A stretch of 15,958 nt of DNA from Nitrospirota bacterium (GTDB lineage: Bacteria > Nitrospirota > Thermodesulfovibrionia > Thermodesulfovibrionales > UBA6898), in the NCBI GenBank assembly GCA_029858145.1, contig JAOUFP010000013.1, positions 1 through 15,958 on the forward strand. Direction: 5' to 3'. The stretch's first letter is position 1. The number at the start of each line of letters is the position of its first letter. A program made the translations under genes and the position numbers. Below the pieces are notes generated by a model. That model saw only the letters and a list, made by a program, of their open reading frames with translations, ran no database searches and was not told the origin of the DNA. Positions 1 to 6,207 of the stretch are shown here, piece after piece.

Positions 1-488
1 GTGAGGGCGACATAGATGACTGCCCCGCAGAGTGAAGCGGTCGCATATATCTCGGCCTTGAGGACCAGCGGGATCTCGCCTGAGAGCATATCCCTGATAA
101 TCCCGCCGGCAACGCCGGTCATGACTCCCATGATCACTGAAATAGAGCCGGGAACTCCGAGAGAGAGCGCTTTCCCGGTTCCGACTACGGTGAAGACCGC
201 CAGACCGAATGCGTCAGCGAACTTGAGCGCCTTTGCCGGTGGCCGGAGAAACCTGGCGAGAACGAATATCAAAACGGCAACCGCTGTCCCGACAAAGATA
301 TATAAGGGATCAGAAATCCAGAAGACGGGATAGGCCCCGAGTATAAGGTCTCTCAATGTCCCTCCGCCAAGCGCGGTGGCAAGCGCCAGCACGAGCACAC
401 CGAAAAGGTCCATTTGTTTTTCCCCGGCCGCCAGAGAGCCGGTGATGGCAAATACCGCAACCCCGAACAGGTCGAGAAAATAGATCAT
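1..488 (-). CDS. TRIC/UPF0126 (YicG-like) membrane protein, 3' end cut by window
   Basis: Reading the minus strand from ATG at 488 gives 162 uninterrupted codons to the window edge. The protein is very hydrophobic, starting MIYFLDLFGVAVFAITGSLA, and has two copies of a glycine-rich RD motif: GGGTLRD near residue 42 and GGIIRDML near residue 128. This internal duplication, with three helices per half, is the hallmark of the UPF0126/trimeric intracellular cation channel family (E. coli YicG-like), which forms trimeric inner-membrane channels; the bacterial substrate is not settled. Family members are about 200 residues, so roughly 40 C-terminal residues lie outside the window. The start is preceded by GAGGCAGGTGAT, a usable ribosome site. 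It lies 171 bp downstream of the sensor kinase on the same strand and may be transcribed separately. Confidence 0.85.
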   Translation of the reverse strand, partial: MIYFLDLFGVAVFAITGSLAAGEKQMDLFGVLVLALATALGGGTLRDLILGAYPVFWISDPLYIFVGTAVAVLIFVLARFLRPPAKALKFADAFGLAVFTVVGTGKALSLGVPGSISVIMGVMTGVAGGIIRDMLSGEIPLVLKAEIYATASLCGAVIYVAL

Positions 489-564
489 CAGATCACCTGC
501 CTCTGTCCCAGCCAGGACGATTTCATTAAAGAGATGATAATACGTTGCGGCCTTTAAAACAAGA

Positions 565-578
565 CGTTTTTAAAAACG
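565..578. repeat. 14-bp perfect palindrome upstream of the TRIC gene
   Basis: CGTTTTTAAAAACG is its own reverse complement. It lies between the kinase stop and the TRIC gene start, about 77 bp from that start. A TATTAT-like -10 on the minus strand lies at 537-542, between the palindrome and the gene. It could be an operator, or part of a weak terminator with the T-run at 582-587. Function is unknown. Confidence 0.35.
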
Positions 579-605
579 GACATTTTTTAAGAGGATGCCT
601 GCCTT

Positions 606-655
606 CTTACTCATTGCCCGTTGCGGTTGTCAGCGGTACTCGTTGTTCGTTGCTG
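606..655. repeat. Dispersed intergenic repeat, copy A
   Basis: This stretch reads CTTACTCATTGCCCGTTGC, then TCAGCGGTACTCGTTG and a TTCGTTGCTG end. The same order of words occurs at 3976-4040, where about a dozen more bases lie in the middle. It abuts the stop codon of the sensor kinase, 5 bp away. Noncoding repeats built from CTCATTGC and CGTTGC words look like multicopy intergenic elements; copy number in the genome cannot be judged here. Confidence 0.5.
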
Positions 656-659
656 TCTT

Positions 660-2843
660 TTATCTGTCCAGCGTCTCCCTTATCTTGCCAAGCAGTTCTT
701 TTGGGCTCGCCGGCTTTGAAATAAAATCCAGGCCCTTATCAAAAATGCCCTTTTTGTGGATTATGTCCGCCGTATAGCCGCTGGTAAAAAGAATCTTGAT
801 GTCAGGCCTTATCCTTTTTGCTATGTCCGAAACCTCTTTGCCGCTTTTCTTCGGCATTATAACATCGAGGAGGAGGAGGTTGACCCTGTCCTTATTATCT
901 TCAAACTTTGCAACCGCATCCTCTCCGTCCACCGTCTCTATTACCGTGTATCCGCTTCCTTCAAGCACATGCCTTGTAAAGCCTCTTACTTCCTCGTTGT
1001 CTTCCGCGATCAGTATGGTCTCTTTTCCGCCCGAAGGCACGGCAGAGACCGCGTACTGCTCTTCTTCCTCCTGCGTTCTCGAAATAAGAGGGAGGTATAT
1101 CTTAAACGACGATCCCTTTCCCGCCTCGCTGTAGACATTGATATGGCCGCCGTGCTGCTTGATTATCCCATACACTATGGAAAGCCCGAGTCCCGTGCCT
1201 TTTCCGAACGCTTTGGTGGTAAAGAATGGTTCAAATATCTTCTCCCTCGTCTTTTCATCCATTCCCGAGCCGGTATCGGAAACCGTAAGAAGGACGTAGC
1301 GCCCCGGATTTGACATGCCGTACTGATGGGCATACTCCTCATCGAGTTCCACAATGCCTGTGCTTATGGACAAGACGCCTCCATCGGGCATGGCGTCCCG
1401 CGCATTCGTGAAAAGATTCACCAGGACCTGTTCCATCTGCCCCGGGTCCACCATCACCGTCAATTCCCGTTCATCAAGCCGTGTTTTCACCTCTATGTCC
1501 TCTCCGAGGAGCCTCTGGGAAAACTTTTCTATTCCCCTTATAATCTCATTCGGATCCACGGGCCTTGGTCTGATTATCTGTTTCCTGCTGAATGCAAGGA
1601 GCTGTCGGGTCAAATTGGCGGTCTTCTCTCCCACCGCAAGTATCTGGTCCGCGTAATGCCTGAGCGGGCTGTCTTCGTCCAGACGTCCGCTTAAAAGGCT
1701 TCCGTAACCGAGTATCGCGGTCAGCATATTATTGAAGTCGTGGGCTATGCCTCCTGCCAGTTGTCCGACCGCCTCCATCTTCTGGGACTGGCGGAGCTGC
1801 TCCTCAAGCTTCTTCTGTTCGGTTATGTCCTCCTTGATGGCGACAAAATGCGTAATTGTTCCGTCTTCGTTCTGTATGGGTGAAATGGAGGCCGACTCCC
1901 AGAAGAGTTCCCCGCTCTTTTTCCTGTTATGAAAATACCCGTGCCATATCCTGCCTGAAGTAATGGACTCCCATAACCTTTTGTATTCCTCCGGGGAGGT
2001 CTCTCCCGACTTCAGGATTCTCGGATTCTTCCCCAGGACCTCCTCAAAGGTATAGCCTGTTATCTGCGTGAACTTGGGGTTTACAAACTCTATATCCCCT
2101 TTGGCATCGGTGATTACAATGGAAACAGGACTCTGCTCCACCGCGTGAGACAGTTTTACAAGGGATTCATGTCTGCGAAGCAGCTCAGCCTGATAGCCCC
2201 TTATCTCATCGCGCATGCTTGCGAAACTCCCCACCAGAGTGCCGATTTCATCACTCCTTGCCTTCGGCAGGCCCGTGTCAAAATTCCCTTTGGCAAGCAT
2301 TTCCGAGGCATGGGCGAGCTGCCTCGCCGGTCTGCTTACCACTCTCTCCAGCGTCAGCCCGATAAGCAGGATAAAGCCAGCCAGGATAGAAAGCAGGGTT
2401 ATCAGCATCTCCCTGTTCTTTTTTTTAATCTGCGTAATGACAGGGGCAAAATCCACCCTGACGATCATCTTTCCGAGATTTGTATCAAGGTAGGATATGT
2501 TCTGCTCCAGGGCACGGATATCCCCTTTTTGCTCAACGGGTGTCCGGGGAAGAGGGTTGAGGGGATAAATGGTTTTGCCTTCCGCATTGACAAGCTCGAT
2601 GCCTGCCCAGTCCCTGTTCTTTTCCCTGAGGGAGTCAAGATTTTCATAAATCGCATCAAGCTGCCGCGCCAGCAATAAAGGGATCAACCCTTCAACAACG
2701 CTGTCGAGATGCCTTTCTGTGGCTTTCCGGTAGTTGGTTTCGATGTTGGCGACGACGCGCGGCGACCAGTACGCGTACAGGTATGCAAAGAGAATAAGGC
2801 TGAACAAAAACAGAGGCAGCAGCGCCTTTATCCGTAAACTCAT
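660..2843 (-). CDS. Hybrid sensor histidine kinase (TM-HAMP-PAS-HisKA-HATPase-REC)
   Basis: A 727-residue membrane sensor kinase. Visible in order: TM1 at about 8-27, a periplasmic segment of about 115 residues, TM2 at about 147-167, HAMP at about 168-220, a PAS domain at about 232-343 (NPKFTQITGYT and the closing EDITEQKKLEEQL), HisKA with H-box GGIAHDFNNML and phospho-acceptor His368, an N-box near 476-483, G-boxes DTGSGM (523-528) and GTGLGL (549-554), and a C-terminal receiver at about 608-725 with acidic pocket E613/D614, phospho-acceptor D660 and K710. All catalytic residues are present. The HDFNN-type H-box and fused receiver point to intramolecular phosphorelay; no output domain or separate response regulator is adjacent. 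The start ATG lies 6 bp after the PhnD-like gene's stop and has no strong ribosome site, so translational coupling is likely. The periplasmic segment probably receives the signal from that binding protein (inference). Confidence 0.92.
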   Translation of the reverse strand: MSLRIKALLPLFLFSLILFAYLYAYWSPRVVANIETNYRKATERHLDSVVEGLIPLLLARQLDAIYENLDSLREKNRDWAGIELVNAEGKTIYPLNPLPRTPVEQKGDIRALEQNISYLDTNLGKMIVRVDFAPVITQIKKKNREMLITLLSILAGFILLIGLTLERVVSRPARQLAHASEMLAKGNFDTGLPKARSDEIGTLVGSFASMRDEIRGYQAELLRRHESLVKLSHAVEQSPVSIVITDAKGDIEFVNPKFTQITGYTFEEVLGKNPRILKSGETSPEEYKRLWESITSGRIWHGYFHNRKKSGELFWESASISPIQNEDGTITHFVAIKEDITEQKKLEEQLRQSQKMEAVGQLAGGIAHDFNNMLTAILGYGSLLSGRLDEDSPLRHYADQILAVGEKTANLTRQLLAFSRKQIIRPRPVDPNEIIRGIEKFSQRLLGEDIEVKTRLDERELTVMVDPGQMEQVLVNLFTNARDAMPDGGVLSISTGIVELDEEYAHQYGMSNPGRYVLLTVSDTGSGMDEKTREKIFEPFFTTKAFGKGTGLGLSIVYGIIKQHGGHINVYSEAGKGSSFKIYLPLISRTQEEEEQYAVSAVPSGGKETILIAEDNEEVRGFTRHVLEGSGYTVIETVDGEDAVAKFEDNKDRVNLLLLDVIMPKKSGKEVSDIAKRIRPDIKILFTSGYTADIIHKKGIFDKGLDFISKPASPKELLGKIRETLDR

Positions 2844-2849
2844 AAAGAA

Positions 2850-3707
2850 CTAGTTCTCGCTCCAGAACGGGTCCCAGTATTCATCAATTCTCAGGTCCCG
2901 CATTACTTTATAATCATCCATGGTGGTAGAAACTATTTCCTTGATCGGCACTTTTGACAAGAGTTCCTTGCCCTCTTTGGTCGCGTACAACTCAATGAAG
3001 GCCTGGCGCACCTTTTCCCTGTCCTCCTGGGGCACCCTCGGATGCGCGGCCACGGGATGCGGGGGGAAGGAAGTCGTGGTATATAAAATCCTGAGGGCAT
3101 CCCTGATCGACTGGTCCTGCTGCTGGAAGGTCTTTTCAACGCCGCCTCCGGCAACCGCCAGCTCCTTTGCGACATGCAGATACACAGAACTGTGCGTCTT
3201 GACATAGAGAGGGACCACCTTGACGTGATATTTGCGCTCAAGCTCGGCCCGCGGCAGCATGCACGCGCCGATAGCGTTCGGCGAGGGGAAGGCGACCTCC
3301 TTGCCGTCGAGCTCGGTTACGTCCTTGATGGGGCTGTCCTTGTGCGTCACAATAATCCCCCGCAAGAGGACCTTGTCCCGAACGAGGGGGATATAGCCCT
3401 GCAGGTCCGCCGCCTTCAGCACGTGATAGGGGTTCATATATGCAAAATCCAGTCTGCCGCTGACAAACTCCTTCTCGAAATCCTGAATCTGAAGGGTGCT
3501 GATGAGATTGAAATGAAGTCCTGTACGTTTTTCGATTTCATCAATGATGGGCTTCCATATCGCATGGAGCTTGCGCTGCTCGAATTGCGGGACCACGCCG
3601 AAAGAGTAGACATCGGCCGCGTCTGCGTGGCGGACGCTGATCAATACCGCAAAACATAAAATAAGACATGCTGTTAACCTTATGAATTTGTTGAATAGTT
3701 CCATCAT
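2850..3707 (-). CDS. PhnD-like periplasmic solute-binding protein
   Basis: Taken from ATG at 3707 this is a 285-residue exported protein. It has a signal peptide (basic MMELFNKFIR, hydrophobic LTACLILCFAVLI, cleavage probably after HADA at about residue 30) followed by a mature fold of the phosphate/phosphite/phosphonate-binding (PhnD, type 2 periplasmic binding protein) family: YSFGVVPQFE at the start, IIDEIEKRTG, the FVSGRLDFAYMNPYH block near residues 81-95 and the ELDGKEVAFPSPNA block near 132-145. The start is set by AGGGGGTG 7 bp upstream. The frame stays open upstream to 3980, but that extension is the translation of a REP-like repeat and lies before the signal peptide. No ABC permease or ATPase is adjacent; the sensor kinase follows directly, so a role as the kinase's ligand-sensing partner is more likely than transport. 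The ligand is unknown. Confidence 0.85.
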   Translation of the reverse strand: MMELFNKFIRLTACLILCFAVLISVRHADAADVYSFGVVPQFEQRKLHAIWKPIIDEIEKRTGLHFNLISTLQIQDFEKEFVSGRLDFAYMNPYHVLKAADLQGYIPLVRDKVLLRGIIVTHKDSPIKDVTELDGKEVAFPSPNAIGACMLPRAELERKYHVKVVPLYVKTHSSVYLHVAKELAVAGGGVEKTFQQQDQSIRDALRILYTTTSFPPHPVAAHPRVPQEDREKVRQAFIELYATKEGKELLSKVPIKEIVSTTMDDYKVMRDLRIDEYWDPFWSEN

Positions 3708-3857
3708 CGGCGTGCACCCCCTTTTAAAAAAATGATATACCATATACATGTTGAAAGTATAGATAGTTTTTTTCTCCATAACGTATCGCGCCGGGAGCCG
3801 GGAGCATAGAGCTGTTTGCTGGAACCTGTCCCAAAATCGGCTGTTTCTGAAAAGGCT

Positions 3858-3927
3858 GTCATGCCCGCCGAAGGCGGGTATCCGGAACGCCTTGAAAACA
3901 CTGGCTTCCCGTCCGCACGGGAATGAC
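3858..3927. repeat. REP-like palindromic intergenic element (GTCAT...ATGAC)
   Basis: A 70-bp element bounded by GTCATGCCCG and CGGGAATGAC, an imperfect inverted repeat, with two internal hairpins: CCCGCC-GAA-GGCGGG at 3864-3878 and TTCCCGT-CCGC-ACGGGAA at 3906-3923. This resembles a common multicopy intergenic repeat of environmental bacterial genomes whose translations give strings such as 'MPAFAGMT'. It has no coding content of its own but keeps an open frame that falsely extends the PhnD-like gene upstream. The neighbouring 3815-3857 segment (CCTGTCCCAAAATCGGCTG) may belong to the same mobile unit. Confidence 0.7.
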
Positions 3928-3975
3928 AAAAACTTTTGATTTTGAAATAGGTTCTCATCACCATTCACCGTCTTT

Positions 3976-4040
3976 CTCACTCATTGCTCGTTGCTCGGTA
4001 CTCATTGCTGTTTTCAGCGGCACTCGTTGCTCATCGCTGC
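3976..4040. repeat. Dispersed intergenic repeat, copy B
   Basis: This is the longer relative of the 606-655 element: CTCACTCATTGCTCGTTGC, a short extra segment with a second ACTCATTGCTG, then TCAGCGGCACTCGTTGC and TCATCGCTGC. Degenerate GCTGCAT words continue to about 4062. The whole 3708-4068 gap contains this, the REP-like element and the PhnD leader, and I see no gene in it. Confidence 0.5.
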
Positions 4041-4068
4041 ATTTCGCAGAATTGCTGCATTCCTCATC

Positions 4069-4143
4069 GCCTTAAATAATTGATTTATCTATGAACTGTT
4101 TGTGCTACAATTCCGGCAGGAAATTTTCTTTGAGGGGATGAGG
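4069..4143 (+). promoter_or_regulatory. Duplicated promoter/leader module, copy 1 (before hsdM relic)
   Basis: This 75-bp block matches 6080-6154 without gaps, differing at 7 positions. It has an extended -10, TGTGCTACAAT (TACAAT at 4106-4111), and a TTGATT at 4080-4085 that is 20 bp away and so a poor -35. It ends in a purine-rich GAGGGGATGAGG. Copy 2 has the consensus TATAAT, so this copy looks slightly decayed. It drives the hsdM relic. Confidence 0.6.
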
Positions 4144-4282
4144 GGAGTCCTGGGGAGCAGAAATAAAATACATAGAAACCATGAGTTCATGCCTGTGCAA
4201 TACGAAATATCCTTATAAATACCTGAGGATGGGGAACTGGTGAAGATGCGACTGGAAATTGAAGGGGCCAAAGGAATCCGTC

Positions 4283-4563
4283 TTGACCACTGAAAAAATC
4301 ACAATAGCCCAGCTTGAATCTTTTCTTTTGAAGGCCGCTGACATCCTGCGCGGCAAGATGGATGCCTCGGAGTTCAAGGAGTTCATCTTCGGAATGCTGT
4401 TCCTCAAGCGTCTGTCGGATGAGTTTGATCGCAAGCTCCAATTGTGGAAAACCTCTGGGACAAATACGCAGTCTCAAGCCGGGAACTGGAAAGTAAACGG
4501 GCTGAGACATTGAAAACGCTGGATGGGTTTCTTCAGAAACTGGGATACATCCCCTTGCCCTGA
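4283..4563 (+). pseudogene. hsdM: hsdM relic: N- and C-terminal ends joined by internal deletion
   Basis: From TTG at 4283 (ribosome site AAAGGA at 4269-4274) the frame reads TTEKITIAQLES, KAADILRGKMDASEFKEF and MLFLKRLSDEFDRK, the N-terminus of a type I methyltransferase subunit of the class with a four-helix HsdM_N domain. At about 4431-4440 the sense switches frame: the -1 frame reads LWDKYAVSSRELESKRAET, then LDGFLQKLGY and stop TGA at 4561. That matches the C-terminal tail typical of the same HsdM class. About 400 central codons, including the SAM-binding and NPPF/Y motifs, are missing, so no methyltransferase can be made. The original frame runs on to a stop at 4511-4513. The sequence class differs from the two intact hsdM genes downstream, so this is the remnant of a separate, older type I system. 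Assignment of the tail to HsdM rather than HsdS is from memory of the family. Confidence 0.72.
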
Positions 4564-4597
4564 GCGGAAAAAGGCGGGGTAAGAACGTGGGGACAGA

Positions 4598-4711
4598 TCG
4601 GTAAATAAACCGGCAAATAATACCTGCCAAATCTATTTTTAGCTTGCTAAAAGTTATTTTATTATATAGAGTTAAGTATTGAGAATAATCGGCAAATAAA
4701 TCGGCAGAAAT
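4598..4711 (+). promoter_or_regulatory. fic upstream region: CGGYAAATAA iterons and palindrome
   Basis: An 18-bp repeat TCGGYAAATAAAYCGGCA occurs at 4598-4615 and 4689-4706 with two differences. Each copy itself holds two CGGNAAATAA-like half units about one helical turn apart, giving four similar units. Between them is a perfect inverted repeat TTTTAGC-TT-GCTAAAA at 4637-4652, overlapping a weak promoter-like TTGCTA (4644-4649) and TATAGA (4665-4670, spacing 15). This AT-rich layout just before fic looks like an operator/promoter, but no regulator can be named. Confidence 0.4.
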
Positions 4712-4720
4712 AGGGTTGAA

Positions 4721-5938
4721 TTGACTTCACAAATACACAAAATGACGCCATTGTATCCGGAAGGGGCTGAAGAACTTCATGACCTTGCGTTGGCGGTAAT
4801 CCAAAAGTCAGCGACCCTCGGCAGCCGCCAGCATCCTGTTACACTCAATTCATTGCGGGAATTGCTCCGTATCATCAACAGTTATTACTCCAATCTGATC
4901 GAGGGGCACAACACGCATCCTTATGACATCGTACGCGCGATGCAGAGGCGGTATGACGCCGAACCGGCAAAACGCAATCTGCAGATGGAGAGTGTTGCCC
5001 ATATCACTGTTGAGAAGGATATGGAAAAAAGATTACAGGAAGAGGCTGAGCTTAATATTGCAGGCCGCGGATTCCTGTGTGATTTACACAGGGCGTTCTA
5101 TCGTCAGTTGCCGGAGGAATTTCTGATCGTGAAGGACCCTGACACAGGCCGCGAAAGCCGCGTTATACCGGGCGAACTGCGGGCAGAAGAGGTAAAGGTC
5201 GGACGTCATCTGCCGCCCGCATCTCGTCTCTTGCCTGACTTTCTTGACCGGTTCGCGGAATTTTATGCACCGGACCGGCATCACGGCGCGGCAAAGCTGG
5301 TTGCTGCTGCTGCGGCCCACCATCGGCTTATGTGGATTCATCCCTTCCTCGACGGCAACGGCCGCGTTGCGCGTCTTTTCACGGAGTCATACTTCCAGCG
5401 GATTCCTCTCCTTGGTTACGGTCTCTGGTCGGCAAGCCGGGGGTTCGCCCGCCGGAACGTCGATTATAAGGCGGCGCTGACATGGGCGGACGCGCCACGG
5501 AGAAATGACCTTGACGGCAGGGGTAATCTGACGAACGAAGGCCTGATAAGGTTCTGCGGTTTTTTCCTCGAAGTATGTCTCGACCAGGTGGAATATATGA
5601 GCGGCCTATTGAGGCTGGAAGAACTGATTCAGCGTATCAGGCAGTATGTTGATCTTCGGAGCAGAGGCATGGTCCCCGGTCCTTCCGGTGAAAAGCAGCC
5701 GCTCAGGCCGGAGTCATCAAGAATGCTCCAGGAAGTCCTCATACACGGCATTGTGACCCGGGGTGACGTCATTGACGCCTCCGGGCTGAAGGAACGGACA
5801 GGGAGAACTCTGCTCGGGATGCTTCTCGAAGAGGGATTGCTGTCCGCGGATTCTCCAAAGGGCGAGGTGCGGTTCGGGTTTCCGATCCATGCGGCAGGAT
5901 GGTATTTCCCGGATCTGTACCCGACTTTGGCGAGATGA
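4721..5938 (+). CDS. Fic family protein (class II, AMP-transferase type)
   Basis: A 405-residue cytoplasmic Fic protein. The canonical catalytic motif HPFLDGNGRVAR is complete at residues 207-218: the His that activates the target hydroxyl, the Asp-Gly-Asn-Gly-Arg phosphate loop and the final Arg. The inhibitory motif SxxxEG is present near the N-terminus (S57 NLI E61 G62, in YYSNLIEGHNTHP), which places it in class II, where the glutamate blocks ATP in cis. These proteins usually transfer AMP to a Tyr/Thr/Ser of a target protein. The C-terminal third (about 325-400) looks like a winged helix. TTG at 4721 is preceded by ATAGGG; the first ATG at 4742 has no ribosome site and would remove only 7 residues, so the start is uncertain. 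It sits between the hsdM relic and the intact hsd operon, flanked by the two promoter-module copies. It could be a toxin, a regulator or a phage-response protein. Confidence 0.88.
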   Translation: MTSQIHKMTPLYPEGAEELHDLALAVIQKSATLGSRQHPVTLNSLRELLRIINSYYSNLIEGHNTHPYDIVRAMQRRYDAEPAKRNLQMESVAHITVEKDMEKRLQEEAELNIAGRGFLCDLHRAFYRQLPEEFLIVKDPDTGRESRVIPGELRAEEVKVGRHLPPASRLLPDFLDRFAEFYAPDRHHGAAKLVAAAAAHHRLMWIHPFLDGNGRVARLFTESYFQRIPLLGYGLWSASRGFARRNVDYKAALTWADAPRRNDLDGRGNLTNEGLIRFCGFFLEVCLDQVEYMSGLLRLEELIQRIRQYVDLRSRGMVPGPSGEKQPLRPESSRMLQEVLIHGIVTRGDVIDASGLKERTGRTLLGMLLEEGLLSADSPKGEVRFGFPIHAAGWYFPDLYPTLAR

Positions 5939-6079
5939 GGGGAAGGGTGAAGAGTAAAGTGAGAGAGCTATGAGCCTTTTTTACTCAGTGCTTCACTTTC
6001 ACCATGTCGTTACTTTACTGTTGGCTGTCTTTCACGTTGGTGCCAATAACTTTTCACAATTTACGATTTGCGATTCAAC

Positions 6080-6154
6080 GCCTTAAATAGTTGATTTTTC
6101 TACGAATTGTTTGTGCTATAATTCCGGCAGTAAATTTTCTTTGAGGGGAAGAGG
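6080..6154 (+). promoter_or_regulatory. Promoter/leader module, copy 2, driving hsdM1
   Basis: It is collinear with 4069-4143 (68 of 75 identical). It carries a consensus extended -10, TGTGCTATAAT (TATAAT at 6117-6122), giving a start near 6129 and a leader of about 80 nt. The only -35-like hexamer, TTGATT at 6091-6096, is 20 bp away, so the extended -10 probably carries the activity. A conserved purine tract GAGGGGA at 6143-6149 lies in the leader, too far from the start codon to be its ribosome site. The remaining gap 5939-6079 shows only loosely inverted TTCACTTT-type words and no gene. Confidence 0.65.
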
Positions 6155-6207
6155 AAGCTACGGGGACCGGCAATTCAATTAGAAGTTCATTTGTCAAATC
6201 ACCAAAA

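Noticed and set aside
4138..4218. 26-codon frame in the leader of promoter copy 1, starting at the GGGGATGAGG motif
   Set aside because: The second module copy has GGGGAAGAGG and so no start there; the frame is not conserved.
4187..4630. A 147-codon open frame on the minus strand over the hsdM relic
   Set aside because: It is antisense to recognisable HsdM sequence, has no known domain, and has arginine/serine/proline-rich composition typical of a shadow frame.
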